Shown: positions 60,739-64,000 of the stretch, one piece after another
How the letters are laid out: each line of letters starts with the position of its first letter
How positions within the stretch are numbered: position 1 is the first letter of the stretch
Assembly: GCF_001307155.1 (NCBI RefSeq)
Contig: NZ_CP012830.1
Location: forward strand, 620,001-684,000
Length of the DNA stretch: 64,000 nt
Origin: Pseudomonas fluorescens
GTDB taxonomy: Bacteria > Pseudomonadota > Gammaproteobacteria > Pseudomonadales > Pseudomonadaceae
Direction of reading: 5' to 3'
Notes under the pieces: generated by a model
Seen by the model: the letters and a program-made list of their open reading frames with translations, nothing else
Told to the model about the DNA's origin: nothing
The model's database searches: none
Translations under genes and position numbers: made by a program

Positions 60739-61176
60739 TTATCCCTCGCAAGACTCGCGCATTACCAGTCGCTCACGCACCACGTCATACGCCCAGTGGT
60801 AGAGGTAGGTGTACGGCAGGAAAAACAGCAACACGCCGATGTCCAGAATCAACGCCTGCAACAGGCTGACGTTCAGCCACCAGGCAATCAGCGGCACGCT
60901 GACCGCCACCAGCCCCCCTTCGAACAGCAAAGCGTGCACGACTCGGGTAGCGGCGCTGTGGGTAAGCGCCAGATGCTTGAGCAGACGGTCGAACAAACCG
61001 TTGAACAACACGTTCCAGGCCAAGGCGATCAGACCGATGGCAATGGTCACGGCGCCCATCTCGAGCATCGGCTTGTCCATCAGCCACGCCAGCAATGGTG
61101 TACACAGCATGACCGCCAGCAGCTCGAAGCCAATGGCCTGAAAAACACGTTCGGTAAAGGATTTGTTGGTGCTCAT
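60739..61176 (-). CDS. PACE family multidrug efflux transporter
   Basis: 145 residues from MSTNKSF (the second ATG of an ATGATG pair, better spaced after AGGGAG). Four membrane helices in two similar halves: RVFQAIGFELLAVMLCTPLLAWLM ... AIGLIALAWNVLFNGLFDRL and RVVHALLFEGGLVAVSVPLIAWWL ... GVLLFFLPYTYLYHWAYDVVRE. This is the bacterial transmembrane pair of AceI-like exporters of biocides such as chlorhexidine. Divergent from a LysR gene, the usual arrangement for aceI/aceR. Confidence 0.9.
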   Translation of the reverse strand: MSTNKSFTERVFQAIGFELLAVMLCTPLLAWLMDKPMLEMGAVTIAIGLIALAWNVLFNGLFDRLLKHLALTHSAATRVVHALLFEGGLVAVSVPLIAWWLNVSLLQALILDIGVLLFFLPYTYLYHWAYDVVRERLVMRESCEG

Positions 61177-61265
61177 CATCAAGCTCCCTGGGTGAATGTG
61201 GTTGCCATCATCTACCACCACACCGATACTTCATAACTAGTAACCATCGATCAAGGCGATAGTTC

Positions 61266-62120
61266 ATGGCCTCACATGAAGTGCTGCTGGCGTTTGTCCA
61301 GGCAGCGACCCAAGGCTCGTTTTCTGCGGCGGCGCGAAAACTCGGCAAGAGCCAGTCGACCATCAGCGCGGCGGTTGCCAGCCTGGAAATCGACCTGAAC
61401 GTGACACTCTTCGATCGCAGCAGCCGCAAGCCCAGACTGACCTCGGCCGGGCATGTCATGCTGCAACGCGCCGAAGACATTCTGGCCGCCACCAGCCGCC
61501 TGGAAATGACCGCCGCGCAACTGTCCCAAGGCGTTGAGGCGAAGCTGACGGTGGCGATTTCCGACACCTACCAGTCCGATCGTTTTGAAGCCGCGTTGAG
61601 TGACTTCGAGCAGCGCTACCCGGACCTGGAACTCGAATGCCTGATAGCCGAGTGCGACGATTTGATCGCCCTGGTGCAACGCGGGCGCGCGCATATCGCC
61701 TTCGCCGAAATGCAGTCCGACTACCCGGCCGACCTGAACAGTGCGACGGTCGACGAGCGCACGGAAATTGCCTTGTTCGTGTCGACCGAACATCCGCTGG
61801 CGGCGCTGCAAAAAGTCGATAAGGAAACGTTGCAGCAGCACCGTGAATTGCGCCTGGCAACCATCATCAATCCCTACGAAACCCGTGCCCAAGGCCGAGT
61901 CTGGTCGGCGCCCAGTTACCTGATGCTGCTGGAAATGGCCCAAGGCGGTTTTGGTTGGGCGCCCTTGCCGCGCTGGTTGGTCGAGCGCTTTGGCGCGGGC
62001 TCGTTGCAGGAACTCAAGGTCCGCGGCTGGCCGAAACCGGTGGCGGTTGATGCCCTTTGGTCACGCCTGCATCCGCCAGGGCCGGCAGGGAGCTGGTTGT
62101 TGGCGAAGATGCTGGAGTGA
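61266..62120 (+). CDS. LysR family regulator of the PACE gene
   Basis: 284 residues. HTH MASHEVLLAFVQAATQGSFSAAARKLGKSQSTISAAVASLEIDLNVTLFDRSSRKPRL. Effector domain about 90-284. Divergent from the PACE transporter with an 89-bp shared promoter region, so a probable activator. Confidence 0.92.
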   Translation: MASHEVLLAFVQAATQGSFSAAARKLGKSQSTISAAVASLEIDLNVTLFDRSSRKPRLTSAGHVMLQRAEDILAATSRLEMTAAQLSQGVEAKLTVAISDTYQSDRFEAALSDFEQRYPDLELECLIAECDDLIALVQRGRAHIAFAEMQSDYPADLNSATVDERTEIALFVSTEHPLAALQKVDKETLQQHRELRLATIINPYETRAQGRVWSAPSYLMLLEMAQGGFGWAPLPRWLVERFGAGSLQELKVRGWPKPVAVDALWSRLHPPGPAGSWLLAKMLE

Positions 62121-62132
62121 AACAGGGCGCAT

Positions 62133-62222
62133 CTCGCATCTCGCATCCGTATCCGTATCCGTAGCAGCTGCCGATGCGGGATACGAATACGGATGCGGGA
62201 TCGGATACAGATACGGATGAGG
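62133..62222. repeat. Short tandem and inverted CGTATC/GATACG repeats
   Basis: GCATCT/GCATCC steps, then CGTATC-CGTATC-CGTA, a CAGCTG spacer, then GGATACG, ATACGGATGCGGGATCGGATACAGATACGG. The two halves are inverse of each other and can fold into a long imperfect hairpin between LysR and the sigma factor gene. Confidence 0.75.
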
Positions 62223-62237
62223 TATGCGGTGCGGCCA

Positions 62238-63473
62238 TCATTTGAGCTCACTCAACCGCCGCTCGATAAACCGTCGCTCCGGCGCTTGCCGAGTCAATTC
62301 AAGGGCGCGCAAATAAGCCGCCCTTGCCTCTTCAACACGTCCCAGTTGCCGACAGAACTCGGCGCGCGCCGAATGGGCCAGGTGATAGTCAAGCAGCTCG
62401 CCTCGCTGCAGAATCCCTTCGACCAGCGTCAACCCCGCCAGCGGCCCATCGCGCCGGGACAGCGCCGCCGCGCGATTGAGTTCAATCACCGGCGAAGGCT
62501 GCACTCGCAGCAACACGTCATACAGCCCGACAATCTGCGGCCAGTCGGTTTGCTCGGCCGTTGCGGCTTCGGCATGCACCGCCGAGATCGCGGCTTGCAG
62601 GCAATAAGGTCCAAAGCCACGCGTGCTCAACGCGCGCTCGATCAAGGCACAGCCTTCGGCAATCATCTGGGTATTCCACAGCGAACGATCCTGCTCATCA
62701 AGCACGATCAACTCACCCGACGCCGAGGTTCTGGCCGGGCGTCGCGATTCATTGAGCAGCATCAGCGCCAACAGCCCCATCACTTCTGCTTCCGGCAACA
62801 GCTCCATCAGCAAGCGGCCAAGCCGGATTGCTTCGCGAGTCAGGTCTTCACGGGTCAGCTCACTGCCGACCGACGTCGAATACCCTTCGTTGAATACCAG
62901 GTAAATCACCCGCAATACGCTGTCGAGGCGATCGGGCAATTCGGCCATGGAAGGCACTTGATAGGGAATTTTCGCGTCTCGGATTTTGCTTTTGGCACGC
63001 ACGATGCGCTGGGCAATGGTGGACGGTGCAACGAGAAACGCCCGGGCGATTTCCTCAGTGGTCAGGTCGCAGACTTCGCGCAGCGTCAACGGCACCTGCG
63101 CATCCGCCGCGAGGGCCGGGTGGCAGCAGGTGAAGATCAGCCGCAAGCGATCGTCTTCCACATCCTCAGCACTCCAGTCGGTCTCTTCGAGCTCTTCCAG
63201 CTGTGCCACCAACGCTGCTTGGGAGGCGGCAAATCGTGCCCGGCGACGCAAACCGTCAATGGCCTTGAAACGCCCGGTCGACACCAGCCAGGCGCGTGGA
63301 TTATCGGGCACGCCATCGCGCTGCCAGCGTTCGACTGCGACAAAGAAGGCTTCATGCAAAGCCTCTTCGGCAAGATCGAAATCCCCCAGCAAGCGAATCA
63401 ACGTGGCAAGGATGCGCCGCGATTCGTTGCGATAAACCGCCTCGACCAGCGCCTTGACCGACTCGCCCGGCAT
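62238..63473 (-). CDS. ECF42-type RNA polymerase sigma factor
   Basis: 411 residues. Sigma-70 region 2 (LATLIRLLGDFDLAEEALHEAFFVAVERW) and region 4 (TTEEIARAFLVAPSTIAQRIVRAKSKIRDA), then a long C-terminal domain with a DUF6596 part (VLRVIYLVFNEGYSTSVGSEL) and TPR-like repeats to the end. This layout and the upstream DGPF gene define group ECF42, which lacks an anti-sigma factor; the C-terminal domain is needed for activity in studied cases. 19 bp after the YCII gene. Confidence 0.93.
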   Translation of the reverse strand: MPGESVKALVEAVYRNESRRILATLIRLLGDFDLAEEALHEAFFVAVERWQRDGVPDNPRAWLVSTGRFKAIDGLRRRARFAASQAALVAQLEELEETDWSAEDVEDDRLRLIFTCCHPALAADAQVPLTLREVCDLTTEEIARAFLVAPSTIAQRIVRAKSKIRDAKIPYQVPSMAELPDRLDSVLRVIYLVFNEGYSTSVGSELTREDLTREAIRLGRLLMELLPEAEVMGLLALMLLNESRRPARTSASGELIVLDEQDRSLWNTQMIAEGCALIERALSTRGFGPYCLQAAISAVHAEAATAEQTDWPQIVGLYDVLLRVQPSPVIELNRAAALSRRDGPLAGLTLVEGILQRGELLDYHLAHSARAEFCRQLGRVEEARAAYLRALELTRQAPERRFIERRLSELK

Positions 63474-63492
63474 CAGTTTGCCATGCCTGTAA

Positions 63493-63840
63493 TCACCCTA
63501 GGTTCAACTCACGGACGGGGCGCACTTCAACGCTGCCGACCCGGGCGGCAGGGATATTACCGGCGACCTGAATGGCCTCGTTCAGGTCCTTCGCATCGAT
63601 CAGGTAGAAACCGGCCAGTTGCTCCTTGGTTTCGGCGAACGGGCCATCGGTGATCGACAGCTTGCCGCCGCGCATACGCACCGTGGTGGCGGTCTGAACG
63701 GATTCCAGCGCCTCGGCGGCGAGCATCCGGCCGCTGCCCTGAACCGACTCGGCGTAGGCTATGCACTCGGCGTCGTGGGGGCTGTCGGGCGAGCTGTGCA
63801 GGAGCTGTTCGTCGCTGTAGACCAGGCATAGGTATTTCAT
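63493..63840 (-). CDS. DGPF/YCII-related protein
   Basis: 115 residues from MKYLCLVYSDEQ; upstream in-frame ATGs at 63867 and 63855 are less typical. Contains the family motif ITDGPFAETKEQLAGFYLIDAKDLNEAI. ECF42 sigma factors direct transcription of such DGPF genes. First gene of the pair with the sigma factor. Enzymatic role unknown (ferredoxin-like barrel). Confidence 0.92.
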   Translation of the reverse strand: MKYLCLVYSDEQLLHSSPDSPHDAECIAYAESVQGSGRMLAAEALESVQTATTVRMRGGKLSITDGPFAETKEQLAGFYLIDAKDLNEAIQVAGNIPAARVGSVEVRPVRELNLG

Positions 63841-64000
63841 AAGACTCTCCGTCATCAGGCTGATCAACTATGGCTGCAGATTGAGCATTTGGCGAAAATC
63901 CCGACGATCAGGGTGGCCGCTTGAACAGCGTCTGAACATCAGTGGGCTTTTGTGTGAGGACACCCCTAGTCGTCTGGCAACACACCAAATCGACCGCTCA
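63841..64000. promoter_or_regulatory. Upstream region of the DGPF-ECF42 pair
   Basis: Presumed promoter for the pair; the ECF42 consensus promoter (TGTCGA in the -35 part) is not clearly visible. The window ends here. Confidence 0.3.

Overview
The window is chromosomal DNA of a Pseudomonas of the fluorescens group. The evidence is the gene content (rsmA/csrA, amrZ, the aru/ast arginine succinyltransferase operon, aot transport genes, RibH2 under an FMN riboswitch), the REP/REPIN palindromes typical of these species, and gene order. From csrA to acsA the order is csrA-lysC-alaS ... astE-(95 aa protein)-astB-astD-aruG-aruF-astC-argR-aotP-aotM-aotQ-aotJ-acsA. As I remember it, this matches the P. 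aeruginosa PAO1 block PA0905 to PA0887, with some insertions and one loss.

Layout. (1) 1-4.1 kb is accessory: a lone fimbrial adhesin, a very hairpin-dense noncoding tract, a serine recombinase and a DUF6680-like protein, ending at the 3' side of tRNA-Arg(CCU). (2) 4.3-5.7 kb holds phnN and amrZ, probably the two ends of an ancestral locus that has lost the C-P lyase genes between them. (3) 5.8-14 kb is core: mgtE, two tRNA-Arg(ACG), tRNA-Ser(GCU), csrA, lysC, alaS, a threonine aldolase. (4) 14.3-15.1 kb is an FMN riboswitch with a RibH2-type lumazine synthase. (5) 15.2-32.2 kb is arginine/ornithine catabolism and uptake, interrupted by a 1571-residue leucine-rich-repeat effector-like gene on the opposite strand. 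(6) 32.9-37.4 kb holds acs, a small DUF2790 secreted protein and nrdB with a palindrome resembling an NrdR box. (7) 37.8-46 kb is accessory: a Bro-N protein, an HNH nuclease, then a two-gene unit of a membrane protein and a phosphoesterase/hydrolase-like/caspase fusion, facing a CoiA-like zinc protein and two small HTH proteins. (8) 46-64 kb is mixed metabolic and regulatory genes: an MBL hydrolase and TetR pair, DUF1003, GlpQ, a chemoreceptor, ZntB, Pit, a methyltransferase fragment, SDR/LysR, PACE/LysR, and an ECF42-type sigma factor with its DGPF partner.

How the genes work together. AotJQMP import arginine and ornithine. ArgR senses arginine and probably acts at TGTCGC-type sites upstream of aotJ and astC. 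AstC/AruF/AruG/AstB/AstD/AstE convert arginine to glutamate and succinate. The most novel candidates are the caspase-fusion/membrane-protein pair (39579-44097) and the 775-bp hairpin array (1650-2424). The main structural oddity is the LRR giant, which carries an internal 308-residue duplication and lacks a C-terminal ligase domain.
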